Positions 34,589 through 47,483 of a stretch of DNA of 64,000 bases are shown here, piece by piece. The position numbers and the translations under genes were made by a program. Numbering within the stretch: position 1 is the first letter of the stretch; each line of letters opens with the position of its first letter. Source of the stretch: Diphasiastrum complanatum (taxonomy: Eukaryota; Streptophyta; Lycopodiopsida; Lycopodiales; Lycopodiaceae); assembly GCA_029204225.1 (NCBI GenBank), contig CM055092.1, forward strand, positions 67,271,923 through 67,335,922, in the 5' to 3' direction. The notes beneath the pieces are model-generated. The model did no database searches. It saw only the letters and a program-made list of their open reading frames with translations, and was not told where the DNA came from.

Positions 34589-36021
34589 TTGATCTTTGTG
34601 GAAAATTGGTTCTCCCTTGCATTCTTGAACTTGATAAAGACATCATACACTTCATCCTTGTTCTTTAGTAGATAGATCCAACAAAATCTACTAAAATCAT
34701 CAATGAATGTTACATACATCTTAGCTCCACTATTGCTAATTGTAGTAAATCCATGACTATCCGAATGTACATGTTGAAAAGGCTTTGTAGATTTAGATAT
34801 AGATATAGTATAAGGTAGTCTATGTGACCGTAGACAAAGCACAAGACTCACAAACATGTTTGATGCCACTTAAGGAACTTGGAAGACCTATGACAATCTT
34901 CTTCCTAGCCATTACCTTCAATGACTTGAAGTTGAGGTGCCCCATCCTTTTATGCCAAACCTCTTGAATAGGTATTTGCTCCCTTGCAACACATCCAACT
35001 TGGTTAGCATTAACACAAGCATCTAGTTTGAACAACTTCCCTTGTCTTTTACCTTTTCCAACCAAGACATCCTTCCTTTTGATCAAACAAGCATCTCCAT
35101 CAAACTCCACCTTGAGGCCTTTACTTAGCATTTGACTTACACTAAACAAATTCCTGGTAATAGATGGAATAAACAAGACATCCTCCAAATGAACATTCCT
35201 ATTTGTAGAGAGAAAAATAGAAATTGTGCCAATCCCTTTGATTGCACACTCACCACCATTGGCCGTGTAGATCACCCTCTTGTCATCTCCATATGCCAAC
35301 AAAGAAGTGAAGTACTCTTTGTGAAAAGTCATGTGTGAACTTGCTCCACTATCAATCCACCAAGGATCTAGATCTCCATCATTAGCAAGCATACATGAAG
35401 ACATCACAAAAGCATCATGATTTGCATCTTGAACATCCAAACGATCCTCATCAAGGGTAAGATTACCTTGCTTGTCTCCTTGATCTCTCTTCTTCTTGTA
35501 GCACTCACTTGCAAAGTGTCCTTTGATGCCACAATAGAAGCACTTGAGCTTTGATCTATCCTTCTTTTTGCCACTTGAAGAAGCATCCACTTGATCTTGA
35601 CCTTTAGAACACTTACTTTTGGTTTTGCCCTTGAAAAGTTGCCCTTTGTGAATATAGCATCCTCTTGAAGTGTCAATGTAGATCCACCTCTTGCTTGAAG
35701 TCTATATTCCTCATTGATCAAGATCTCTTGAAGGTCCATCAAACTTGGTGAAGTCTTTTGAATAGCAATACTTTGAACAATGTTAGCATGAGCATCCAAC
35801 AAGCCATTAAGAAATACTTGAATAAGCTCTCCTTCCTGAATGCTTTCATCAATGCAAGCCAACTCATCATTCAATGCTTTCATCCTCAAAACAAAAGTAC
35901 TTGGACTTTCTTCATTCTTTTGTAAACAAGAAAAGATTTGCCTTCTTAGATTTAACACTCTATGAGTAGACTTGGATTCATAAAGCTTCTTCAATGAATT
36001 CCAAGCTTCCAAAGATGAGGA
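34589..36021 (-). mobile_element. copia-3: gag-protease-integrase fragment of the copia-1 family
   Basis: Reading on the minus strand from 36021: gag ('LEAWNSLKKLYESKS', 'LIQVFLNGLLDAHANIV'), a one-base insertion near 35637 relative to copia-1, zinc knuckle 'CFYCGIKGHFASEC', protease 'WWIDSGASSHMTF' (intact, unlike copia-1), pre-integrase 'EVWHKRMGHLNFKSLKVMAR', and the start of integrase ('HVHSDSHGFTT', 'YVTFIDDFSRFCWIYLL'). It stops at the junction with copia-2 near 34589. The N-terminal part of gag is missing at 36021. It is highly similar to copia-1 and supplies the sequence deleted there. Confidence 0.87.
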
Positions 36022-36407
36022 TATGAAAACACAAGAGAGACAATGGAGCAATGCATGTACGTGTGACTAATATAGGCATTAGGTATGCATGAAGAGCCGT
36101 GACTTATTTATAGTTGACCTGCATGGGCATTGCATGGGTTCATGCACATGATCCTACTCTCTATATATTGAGGTAGTGATTATTCCGTCGACAACTTTGG
36201 TCTAGGTTACTTGTAGAGCCCTTCTCCTCTTACTATCACATCGCATGGCTCGAGTAGAGTGTCTGGGTCCTCTCAAGGTCATTAGTCACCAACAGGCCTC
36301 GACGTGGAATTAAATCTCGACGTGACCAATAATCTCGAACACTGGAGGGTCGATCTACCATATTAAGACTATTCCATGTCCCTAACTGAATATGGCCGTA
36401 ACACTTT
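36022..36407. other. Unclassified spacer between copia-3 and copia-4
   Basis: No protein signature or repeat partner in the window. It replaces the expected first half of the copia-4 LTR, so it may be part of another LTR. Confidence 0.5.
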
Positions 36408-36760
36408 TTATGTATTACCATTTCTCCATAGTAATGCCTTAGATTATTTTTGAGAGCTCATTGACAAACTCGACCTTCTACATTATGTACTTTGATTTCT
36501 TTTGGATCTAAGCAAAAACTAAGTGTTCTTAATATCATTTCTTGTCTACAGGCCGTACTGTGTACTGCACCACATGTGTGTGGGGTGATCATCACTTTTG
36601 ATTAATGATTTTAGATTGCTCTTGCTTGATGCATGTCAAATTGTCAATCTAGATCTCAATTTTGTGTGTCTAGTTTGTATTTGGTTTATGTTCAATCAAT
36701 CAATCCCTCTTGTGAGTCATTAATAGACTCAAGTAAGGTCCAAAGTATTGTACTTTGACA
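36408..36760 (+). repeat. Partial 5' LTR of copia-4
   Basis: Shares ordered blocks with the copia-5 LTR, including TATGTATT, CTCCATAGT, GAGCTCATTG, GGCCGTACT and the end GTACTTTGACA before the PBS. The first half of the LTR is missing. Confidence 0.7.
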
Positions 36761-39499
36761 TGGTATCAGAGCAAGGTACAAGAGGCAATCATTAATCTTG
36801 TGTATAGTCCAAGATTAGCAAGTTTTTGGTCAAAAAGCTAGTATTTGAAGGCCTAGAAATCGGATGTAAGAGTGGAAATTTGTGGATAAAATTAGATCAG
36901 GGTTAGAATCCATACTGTTCACATGTGGACAGGCCTGTACCTCAAAATAATTTCTATTTTTCATTAGATCCATAGAATTTCATAGTGATTGATCTTGATG
37001 AGTTTTTTTGGTGCTAGATCTAGGAAAAAACATCAATGTTTGCATGCCATTGATTGGATTTGACTTTATGTAATTAAATCTGATTAATTGAGGTTTGGAT
37101 CAAGCCCTCTTAAAGTGTTTAACAGGTCTTGAAAACCATCAAGAGGAAGGAATAAGTTTTAGCCATGTTTTTGTCCAAAAATGGTGAAAATTGATAGGAT
37201 TTGCTAGTTGCTTGATATAATCTCATCTACATTTCATTCTTGCGAGGGAGTGTTAGAACCGTGGCTAGAAGTCCATTGAGAGGGCTAGAAGCCAAATTTG
37301 AGACAATCAAGTAGAGAGAGACCTTTGTGAGTTTCTAGGTTCAAATCAAAACCAATTTTCTTGAGCATTGTTTTGTAGAATCCTTTCTAAGTGTTTTTTT
37401 GAATCAAGATCAAGGGGATTTTGCCACTTGTGTCTTTGTGAAGACCAAGTGAGTTGCTAGTGAGGCAAATTTTGAAAAAGAATTTAGGGAGAGCCAATAA
37501 GTACAATCTAGTACAAGACATTAGGAAGATGGAGACCATTGGTGGATTCCTTTTTGGATCTAGTGAGAGGTTAAATTCTACAAACTACTCAATATGGAAA
37601 GTGAGGATGGAGTCACTCTTGGTGCTCCAAGACCTTTGATATTGTCCTAGAAGAAGAGGATGAGCCTCTTGGAAAACAAGAGATAGTAAGAAGAAGGCAA
37701 GACTAGCACTTCATTGCATCAAAATGAATGTTAGTGATGACCTCTTGAAGGAGGTAGCCTCTTGCACATCGGCCAAGGGAGCTTGGTATTATTTAAAGGC
37801 TATATATGAATCCAACAACACTTCAAGAGTGCTTATGCTAAGAAACCAAATCTTACAAAGCACGAGCAGAAGTGATGAAAGTGCACAAGAGTATGTGCTT
37901 AGGATCAAGTCTCTCAACAAAGAATTGGTTTCTATTGGAGAAAGATTCTAGATAATGAGCTTGTACAAGTGATCCTCAATGGCTTAGGAGATGAGTTCTC
38001 CAATCTGGTTCAAAGTTTTTCCATCCAAGACACTTTGCCATCAATTGATAAGCTCCATAGTGTGCTAGGCTAAAGAGTGTAGGATGTTCCATGCAAAAGC
38101 TAGGATGAGTTCCTTATCATTGCAAGATGGAGATGAGAAAGTAAATTTCTCATTCAAGGTCAAGAAGAAGACCAAGGGATCCAAGAAGAATCAAACAAAG
38201 GAGGCCAAGGAGGAGGATCAAGCATCAAGTTCAAAGGCAAAGGACAAGTCAAAGCAAAAATACTTCTTTTGTGGAAAGAAGGGGCATTTTGCATCTGAAT
38301 GCTACAAGAGGCAAAGAGCACAAGAGGAGGAGAACAAACAAAGAAATGTTACACATGAAGAGGAGGATGAAGGATATCTATCCTTGATGACATCTACATC
38401 CTCACCAACAAGCAATAGCAATTCAAGAGACACTTGGTGGATTGATAGTGGGGCAAGTTCCCACATGACTTATGAAAAAGACTTCTTCTCAACTTTACAC
38501 TCTTTCAGTGATGCTAAATTTTTTGTTTTAATTGCAAGTGTTGAAGAGTGTATGATAGATGGTGTTGGTGCCATCTCTTTGTGTCTAGGATCCTCAAAAA
38601 ATATGGATCTAGAAAATGTTCTTTATGTACCATCAATCACCAAAAATATGCTAAGTGTTGGTCAACTTGTGGAAAGTGGTTTGGATGTCCACTTCAAGCA
38701 TGGTGTTTGTTCCATTTTGAAGGATGATAATTGCATATCAGAAGGATCTAAACATGGAAGCTTGTGTTGCTATTGAGAATGCAACTAACAATCTTGGTGA
38801 CAAGAAGCTTGCAAGGATTGAGGAGGAGCATTACAGAGAAGAAAATTTTGAGGATCAACCTAAAAACTTAAGAGCTCCAAGGAGTACCTCAAAGACAAAG
38901 GCCAAGTCATCAAATTGCATGCAGTTTTTCCATTCAAGTGTGGATCTTTCAAGGGTGAAGAGCATTGGAGAGTCTACTATCTTTGAATCCTTTGGATAGT
39001 ATTAGTAGACGTGAAGTGACTTGCCTCTTATCTTTAAGATTGATGGTGTTTAGTACTTTTTATGACAAGACAATGAAGTTGGATGCCTTCCAATCTATAT
39101 TTGTTGTTGATAAAGGAATTTCATTGGATAACTATTTTTGTAGTAGTTTGAATAGTGTCATAAAAGATGAAACATCATCTGTTTTAGAAATCTTTGTGTC
39201 CACATGCTTTGTGCATGATCATTCCAATGTAAGGACCAAAGAAATTCCTACATCAATGATAGGAGTAAAGGTAATTTGTTGCTCTTCAAGTAGAGATCGT
39301 AGAATCTACATGTATTCCACCAAAGAAGTTGTCAATGGTGGGATTATGGTCTTTCATGAATTGTGGAAGACTTACAAACTTGAAGAAGCATGTATGGATC
39401 ATCATCTTATCCAAATCATTGATGAATTGGAGTCAAGTCAAGAGGAGGAGCAAGCTCAAGATTTGAGGACTCCAAGAAAAACCTTGAGTAACAAGGTGG
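36408..39499 (+). mobile_element. copia-4: Ty1/copia deletion derivative with partial 5' LTR
   Basis: A partial 5' LTR (36408-36760) matches the downstream half of the copia-5 LTR. PBS TGGTATCAGAGCAAGG starts at 36761. gag starts at 37529 ('GSSERLNSTNYSIWKVRMES') and is broken by frameshifts near 37640, 37950 and 38080. The zinc knuckle 'CGKKGHFASEC' and protease 'WWIDSGASSHMTYEKDFF' (frame 38084-38776) follow. A spacer ('ARIEEEHYREENFEDQP') then leads to a diverged integrase C terminus ('STCFVHDHSNVRTKE', 'MYSTKEVVNGGIMVFHELW'). The integrase core, RT and RNase H are absent. Its right edge coincides with the target site of a hAT MITE. Confidence 0.82.
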
Positions 39500-39711
39500 C
39501 AGTGTTCGGGAAAGCCGACATTCTTAAGGAATGGAACCGACATCTTTTCTCAAAAATCGACTACAAAATTTTGCAGGATTTTTTACGTGATAAATTTAAG
39601 ATTTTATAGGGGAAAACCGGCAAGTAGAAGCATATCCCCTGTTAGTAGCCGGAATACTCCTAAAGATATGAGAATTTTGAGGGGAACCTCAAAAAAGTTT
39701 CCCGAACACTG
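39500..39711. mobile_element. hAT-type MITE with 8 bp target duplication
   Basis: A 212 bp element with 14 bp perfect terminal inverted repeats (CAGTGTTCGGGAAA). The 8 bp CAAGGTGG stands on both sides (39492-39499 and 39712-39719). TIRs starting CAGTG and 8 bp duplications are typical of the hAT superfamily. It has no coding capacity and therefore needs a transposase from elsewhere. An open frame from copia-4 runs into it and should not be extended through it. Confidence 0.9.
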
Positions 39712-39719
39712 CAAGGTGG

Positions 39720-42597
39720 GTTTCTAAATATTCATGCTTAGGTGTCAATCTCTTATTAAACGTCCACATGAGAGCTATGATGGAAGTTTGAAATATTTGA
39801 GAAGCACATGTAGAAAATGTTTTTGAAGGTGGCATTAGAAAATATAGAGTCAAGGTGTTCTGAAAGATCACAACGACAGTTGTCTTGCAATATGAATGGA
39901 TTCTAAATAAATGATTAAAATTGTCAAAACACGCTTTGCTTAAGCATTGAATTGTTAAATAATAATACCAAAGACATTGCAATTTATGACAACTAAAACA
40001 AAAAGAGGCCACTTTTATGCTCAAACTCACCAAGGAGAGAATTGCCATATTTCGGCACTTTCGTTGCACATCATCAAGAGAGATTCTCCCTTCCGAACAA
40101 AACTAAAACAATGCATTCTTTTTTCCTCAAACTCGCTTAAGAAAACACACATCAACTCAAATCAAGAGAATCATCTAGACAATGCATTTTTTAAGCACAA
40201 ACTCTCTTTCAAAAGAAGCACATCATCTACATAACTTATCGCTATACCGGTGTCACAACAAAGTCTAAAACATTTAGAATTTCCATTTGTTTTTCATTCC
40301 AAGAGTTTGAAGTCTAAACTTGAGATATTTGTAAAGCTGCTAAAGTGTATAGACATTGGAGAGAAAGTCAAATTGAAAGTTACATCCAATAAAGTACAAA
40401 TCCATAATTAATACAGGTATCAATCTGGATGTACTTACAAAGTTAGGATAGCTTCCTCCAGGTGGCGCCTTCTCATACGCTGACAGAGATTGTGCCTTAC
40501 AATTGTACAGCCGCCAAGTGCCACGTTGTCATAGATAATATTGAGTTCGATCTCAAAAAAAATATATGTATTAAATGAGTTGTATCAAATCGTCATTTGA
40601 CACACGGCGCCATGTATTATTTTTTTCCTGACAAAACAATTGGTTAGATATTATTGTCCGATCGCTGGTGAGGAGTGTACTCGCTGGCGCTGGCCAGACA
40701 AAGCCTGTGAAGGGCTGCAGGCTGACAGAGGGTTGGCATTTGCAAGCTGGAAATATACTGCAGTGCCTGAACTTTAAAGTGAAACCACTCATCCAAGTGT
40801 GGAATGGAAATTTTAGTTGAAAGCAACCACTCATCAAAAGTGTGGAATGAAAATAAAAGGTCTTTTTTCAAAATCAAATTGCATTCCTCATCCCCAATCA
40901 AGAGTGGGGTGTGCTCCTAAGGTGACTCCCTCATCCAATGCTTAAGAATGCATTACAATATTCCCATGAGTTGGTGGGGCTTTGTGTACACCCGTAGAGT
41001 TTTTTTTTCTCTCTTTCTTGAACGATTAACCTTTGATTGAGGACTTCTTACAAAAAGTACGACAACACCTCAAAGCAAGCAAAACCTAGCAAAAAGTGCA
41101 AAACATTAGATGAGGATGTAACACATTTGTTTTTCATTGCTATGCACCTTTATGGAAATCAATGACTGACCTTTTCAGTGCGCTCTTTCGAAAATTTGGT
41201 TAGATAGAAATGGCAGGGAATTCAAGACTTGTGATTTTCTCATCTCCCCCCTTGCTTTTATTTAAGGAGGTCGATAAACTGTTGCTTCCGTAAGTTGATG
41301 TTTTCCGAGGTTGTTGAAGAAAATTATAAATCTACGGTTAGATTTTCGAGAGAAAAAAAAACCTAGTAATTTCCTTAAACAACTATCCAACTAAATACGC
41401 ACATAGTTAGAGCTCTGATACATTGCCAGAATTTGTTTACGACTTATCTGAAAAAGAAAAAGATCATTGAGTAGGAGCGAGGAGTGGCAAACATTCCTAT
41501 ACTTAACATGGAACTTAGCTATAAAAAAAAATCACAAACTGCATTCCAAAGAGGAAGATAACAAGCAAAGAATAAGTGGATCACATCTTCTTCAACAAAC
41601 TTGCATTTAGAGCAAATGCTTCAAGTGTCACCTTTTGTATTTGGCTTTGATGGGAAGGGAACTTTGTAAGATCTCAAGGGCAAAGGGTTTCATTTTGGCA
41701 GGTTTGGTCAAACTGGTGGGTCACTATTAAGCCATTTGAAATTAAACCATGAGAAGGTGAAATTGAGATCTTAGGTAGAGACGTAGACAAAAGAATAAGA
41801 GAACCGTCAGTAGTTTTGAGTGACATGTTACTCCTAACAACATTGCATTTCTATGTTTAAAAAGTCTAATATATTTAAAAATGCATTGATCTCTAGGTTT
41901 TGCCTTTGATAGGTAGCCTTGAAACTTATATGTCAATTGGACTTGAAAATAGAATGGCAAAGAAATATGTTTCATGAAACAAATACATTTTAGTATGCTA
42001 TAATTTCATAAGTATGTATGATAGATACTAACTAGCATTTTGAAGTGGAATATAGTAGAAACTGGGTTTGACGCCATATGAACATTGAAATGGTATGATT
42101 ATAGGATTGACAATCGATGGTTATAGTGTCAGGATGTTCAATTGGACTATTCGAATGCATAATATACATCTACTTTGAAAGCCACGATGCATGATGTACC
42201 TCCACTGTTGGGAGATTTGAAATTATTATTTTTAGCTCTAGTTTTGGACAGACTTGATTTAGACAATTAATTAAAATTGAATGTGCATCCAATTAACTAC
42301 ATAAAATTGCATTGAGTAGAGTCCAATCAATATACACAGAAAAACCAAAAAGTTGGCATTCCTTAAGTTGAAGGCTAATTTTAAAATTTACACTTTTCAA
42401 AAAAATGGATTTATGAGGGATAAACTTTGTCTTCTCATAAAAAATTTACTTATCTCTGAGTCTTTTTCAAGTTTTTCTTACTCTTTACAACATAATATCG
42501 ATTGTCTTCTGGTGGGCAGTTAGCTATCCCTTACGGGAAGGTAACTGCCCCTGAGGGGATTTACTATCTACGGGTCGGTTGGTGGGTTCTCTCTCTC

Positions 42598-42665
<68 letters not shown>

Positions 42666-44689
42666 GGCTACCATTCATGTATTGGATGAGAGGAGACCTG
42701 CGAAAGCTTGTGGAAGAGTAATCATGTAAAGATTGCTGCAATTAGAGGTAAGAAGCTATCAATGGTTTGGCTTTGTAATCACTTATATTGAGAGGTATGC
42801 ATCCTTTAACTCTGCTATGAAGGGAATGAACTCACGAAATATTGTGATAATCGTAGATTGGTACTAAACTGTAGCCTCCAAATACGTGGTGGAGGCCTCT
42901 ACAAGTGGGCGCTGGCTCTAACATTTCCGTGAACATAAGCCATAGGTATGAGATGCAACCTTTCATACTGCTGATTGTCTCTTGACAACGAACTAATGCA
43001 TAGTGGATGCTTTCAGTAGTATACAAGTAAACTACTTCATATACAAGATTGAAGAAGCCGCTGGCCAACGGAAGTCAAGAAGGGTAGTGGGCTGCTGGCT
43101 CAATTTGTTTTATTTGTGCAATAGATATTGAGTATATGCTGCCACCTACAGATTCACAGGGATGTGCCATCAAAAACGCGATGGAGCATGTTCTCTACTC
43201 ATTGATTTTATGATATGATGCCATCTTAACAAACAACGTGTTGTAGTTGGCTGCCCTCAGTGGTTAGAGGCCATCTCTAAATCGATATTTGGTTTTACTT
43301 ATGGAAGGTGGCCGCACTAAATGATTCCTATCTCCTTCATTTTTTTTTTTTGATAACAATGGCATACTGAATATATGTTTGCTCAACATGTGTACAATGC
43401 AAACTGTCTCTTCTTGAATGTAATCATAAAGACATGCTATAAGGATGGATAGTAGTAACCACCTTGAACAAGCATGATACAAATGACTTGCTATCTTTCA
43501 GATGTGCTAATATTCAAACTCTTAAAGAATGCTGGAAAGTATGACGCTACTACATGTGGATTAACTTACAATTGCTTTTGACAAAGAATCATGTATGATT
43601 GATAATAATATAGGTATAAGATTACTACACTGCATAATGGGATTACACTACAATTGACCCATTGCTTTCAGTATGATATCAATAGTACATAGGCAGGGTT
43701 CGACTCAAAGCAATTGAGGATGGGTAGCTTGCAGGAAATGGCATCTCCTTGTATTCAAGTATAAAGCTTGTACTTCACAAACATGGAAGGTAGTTTCAAC
43801 TACACTACAAATACGATTCATGTAGGCTTTTGAGACTTCTATAAAAAATAGCATTATGGGTTTTTTTTTAAAGTTATGAAGCTAAAAAATGCTTACTTGC
43901 ATATATCAATGAAAAAAAAATTTATTATTTGGGTTTTTTTTGGGTTCTAAAAGAACGATAGTTCTTGAATGGCATGGATTTGCCCAAGCCGTAAAGTGAT
44001 CGGACTCCCAAATGCTTTGCATGGGATATCCTTGGGGTTAGTATGGCACGGATCTGCCCTAGTACCTACCATTGTTGCCGAAGTCATTTCTCTATATATT
44101 TGTGTATTTTAAGATGGCTTCTTACATGTAGAATGCTTAAGAACTTAATACGTTTTTTTGCTCTTGTACTGATCAGTATGGCATCTGCCCTGATATGGCT
44201 TTGTGAAAGGTCAGAATGTATTGCGAATCGTGAAAACTGTAATAGGGAAGATTGGACGTATTATCTTTTTTAGTTGCAATCAAGCTGAAAAAGTAGTGAA
44301 TCTTATTTCAGACATGGATAACAACTGATGCTCAGCTATGACGCCTGTCTTCCTCATATAACTAACTTGTGTGGTTTTGTTTTGTGGGATGGTGGCAGGT
44401 AACAATTGGGTGTCCTAAAACTTGCTTCGCTTTATGGTACTCTGTACTGTAAGACTTTATACAGGTATATTTTAACGTTTCATGCTATAAATTGAAGGGT
44501 TCAAAGGGTTTGGTCTTGACTTGCCAAGAGGGACTATGTGATATTTTGTTACTCTCTTTAAGCATCTTTTTAAGATGCCAACCCGACTACCTTTTGGCCG
44601 GGGTAGTACCTTACCTTCACCTTCACTTGTATTTTATGGCTAACAAGGACTTTTTGATGTGTAGTCCACAGGATGGTTCCATGACGCTA
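39720..44689. other. 5 kb AT-rich region without recognisable gene
   Basis: Short frames only. A minus-strand frame of 126 codons (39689-40069) overlaps the MITE edge and has no recognised motif. Contains a (CT)n microsatellite at 42588-42664. Confidence 0.55.
42588..42664. repeat. (CT)n microsatellite
   Basis: About 77 bp of CT dinucleotides with one GT interruption. Third long CT tract in the window. Confidence 0.97.
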
Positions 44690-47090
44690 TTGCTCTTAGT
44701 TATGGGGAGCCCCTTCCTCCTCCTAACCATTTTGTTCAGACTGTTATTTGTTGCATGAAGAAAGTTGTTGATGTTGACAATTTTATTGCTTCCTATGATA
44801 AAGCTACTTGTGATGCTGCTGGACCTGATTAAAAGATCTTTTGCCTCGTTGACCTTATGACTACTATGGATTGGATCAGAATTTATATGGATTTCATTAA
44901 GAGTAAGGAAACCCTATGCATGGTTGAAAAAATTTATATAGACCACTCCAACTAAGCTAAACGTATTGTTGCTGAAAAAAAATTCTACAATTTACATATT
45001 TGAAATATATTTGCTTGTTTGGAAAAAGAGAATGGTGACGTTTCCGTTGATACCTCTACCCTTTTTGAACCTCCTACCTCACCGCACCCTTTGATCGTTA
45101 CCGAAGACCTTGATGAAGACAATGCATCCCAATTAGAATCCTTCTCCCAAGAAATTTGTGAGGTTGATAATCAATCTGCTTTCAAATTTTGCCCAGAAGT
45201 TGCCAAGTACCCTTGATACCAAATCGTGTTATTGAATTCTAATTTGCCAAGACCACCTACAAGCTTTGGAGCCTTCCTTCTATGAATTTTTTGGCACCCA
45301 TTTCCAATGAACTTTGGATTGCGCTTACTCATCTTACTGATGCTGAAGTACAAGCATGCAAGGTTGTCTCATTACATAAAAATCCCTCCTTTGATACACC
45401 TATTGCCTTTGATACTGTCATAAAAATGAGCAGATTTGAACCTACTAGATGTCCTTCTGAACAAACTTGGGCTAGAACTAGAGGCCATTTTGAGATTGGC
45501 TTTAAGAGAATGAGCCTGCATCAAGCTAGAATCTGGGACTGGAAAAGATCCTTCTTTAAATGCAGATGTGGCAACAAGTGTAAAAATAACTCTTCTATTA
45601 TTTGGTTTGACCAAGCTATCTGGTATATGATGAAAACCTCGCCAAGTTTTTTCCTGGTGCATCTTTACTGAACCAACTGAACGCTTTCTTTCTTTGGCTT
45701 CAAAAGCCTACTAGGGATATTGTTAAAGCCCACATTGCCTTTATGTACATCAGACAACATATGATTGAAGCTGCCATTGAACTTTCCGTTAATCCTACTG
45801 TCAAGATTCTTGCACATCTTGGCGATGCCACAAATATACAAGAAATAGAACATCTTCTTTAAAAAATCCAGCTTCTCTACCTTACAGGATAAATGCTTAC
45901 AAAATTCAAGCAAAAAAACAGGGTCCTTCAATTTAAAAAATCCAAGTTCAGTCATTTCAGGTAGTGGCAACAAGAAGAGGAAATACTTTTCTAACAAAGG
46001 CAATGAGGGGCAAAATAGTGGTGGAAAAGGCAATCGTCCTATCAAAAAGCTGAATTTTTACCATGATTTATCCATGTGCAGCAAGATATTGAAGATATTA
46101 GAGTATTGGAGGTCTATACAGTTGGTAGGCGAAGGCTTATTGTTAGAAGAGATAAAGGAAAGATGCTTTTACATTTACATCACTACAATAGATGCTTTGA
46201 GAGTATAAATGTTAAGCAACTTTATTATGAGACTTTACTCTAAGTTTTTGGTACATTGATGAGATTTTTGAGCATATTGTATTTGGTTGGACCTTTTTTC
46301 CACATTTGAAGCGTGAATGGTAGAAGCCTTTTCAGTTTTTTTGCAAGTTCAAATTTCATAACATTCCACTTTGTTCTTGCTTGAAGTATAAACATTTTAG
46401 AGAGTTTATTGATGTAAATTTTGGGCATGTTATCTCTATGAACACTGGAATTTTAGACAATAAGATTTTAAGAAATGACCTGAGGAAAGGGCTTAATCAT
46501 ATTCCTCTACGTTAATCCAACTATTATACGAAAATTGATATTGTATGCTTTCAAATTCAACAAGAATGATTTTCTTGTCTATAAATGAAAACCTGGACAT
46601 GAGGAATGTAAATGGAGGTGGGTAAATAAACCTAATGAAAAATGGACTCATATGGAAAAACTACTACTTTGCCAATGGAATAATTTATTGATTGACCACT
46701 GCATTGTGAGACTTGGAAACAAAGCTTGGAGAGAAGTTTGTGGTATACCTATGGGCTTTGCCTGTTCCCCTACGTGGTGTAACTGATATCTCTCATTTTA
46801 TGAATTGCATTTCATGAAAAGGCTTGCCAGGCTTGGAGAAATTGAGTACTTACGGGCATTCAAAAATACTTTTTAATATATAGATGACATCTGCTTTATT
46901 AACAACCCGGTTGCGCTTTTATTTTTGGATAAAGAACAATTTTGTACCCTCGACAATGCCAAATGGATTTATCCTCTGGAATACTTGACCATAAAAAATT
47001 AGGAGTCTAATGGCAATACGATGAACTTTTTGAATATTACTACTACCTTTGATTCTGAGTCAAGTGTTTTTCATATGAAAAAGTTTGATA
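44690..47090 (+). pseudogene. Penelope-like reverse transcriptase, heavily decayed
   Basis: Several plus-strand frames read in series. The N-terminal part ('HFVQTVICCMKKVVDVDNF', 'LWIALTHLTDAEVQACKVV', 'FEPTRCPSEQTWARTRGHF', 'AHIAFMYIRQHMIEAAIEL') is unrecognised and ends in a basic linker ('GSGNKKRKYFSNKGNEG'). The RT core follows: 'GHVISMNTGILDNKILRNDL', then 'VCGIPMGFACSPTWCN' (near 46735-46782), 'YIDDICFINN' (46877) and 'NTMNFLNITTTFDSESSVFH' (about 47020). The GHV-x-N-x-x-I-x-x-N-x-x-L-R-x-x-L-x-K-G motif, GIPMG, YIDD and the FLN/D-x-T strand together point to Penelope-like elements and not to LTR or LINE RTs. Stops (TGA, TAA, TAG) and frameshifts are frequent. A GIY-YIG endonuclease, if any, was lost where copia-5 LTR sequence begins. 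Confidence 0.62.
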
Positions 47091-47273
47091 AGTAGGGATG
47101 ACCACCAAATAGACATGACCAACTCTCTTGACTTGACCTAACCTACATTAGGATGGGTTTCTCATGTAGCATCATGGCCTCACATGTGTGGGACCCACTT
47201 GTGTACACAATTTACACTATTCTACATGGTTTTTGATCAAGCTAGATTTGCCAATTTTTGGCAATTCTTCACA
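47091..47273 (-). repeat. Truncated 3' LTR of copia-5
   Basis: Matches 50158-50339 with about one difference. The break at 47091 abuts the Penelope-like pseudogene and indicates a deletion that removed the rest of the LTR and the remainder of copia-6. Confidence 0.85.
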
Positions 47274-47483
47274 CTCCTCCTCAAATTTAGCTTGATCTAT
47301 TTACAACTCTCTTGATAGATCAATGAAAGCTTTTAGAAGTGTCTAAAAAATCCAGCTACAAAGAAGGAACTTTTGAGACTCCAATAGAGAATGATGTCCA
47401 TGAAGGATCTTTCACCACCTCTTAGAGGATCCCTTACAAGATGTTCCATAAATGTGTCTATATACATGTAGCACACTTCAAAA

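Noticed and set aside
38965-39609. Single 214-codon gene
   Set aside because: The frame runs from the copia-4 integrase tail into the hAT MITE; the last 37 codons are MITE sequence.
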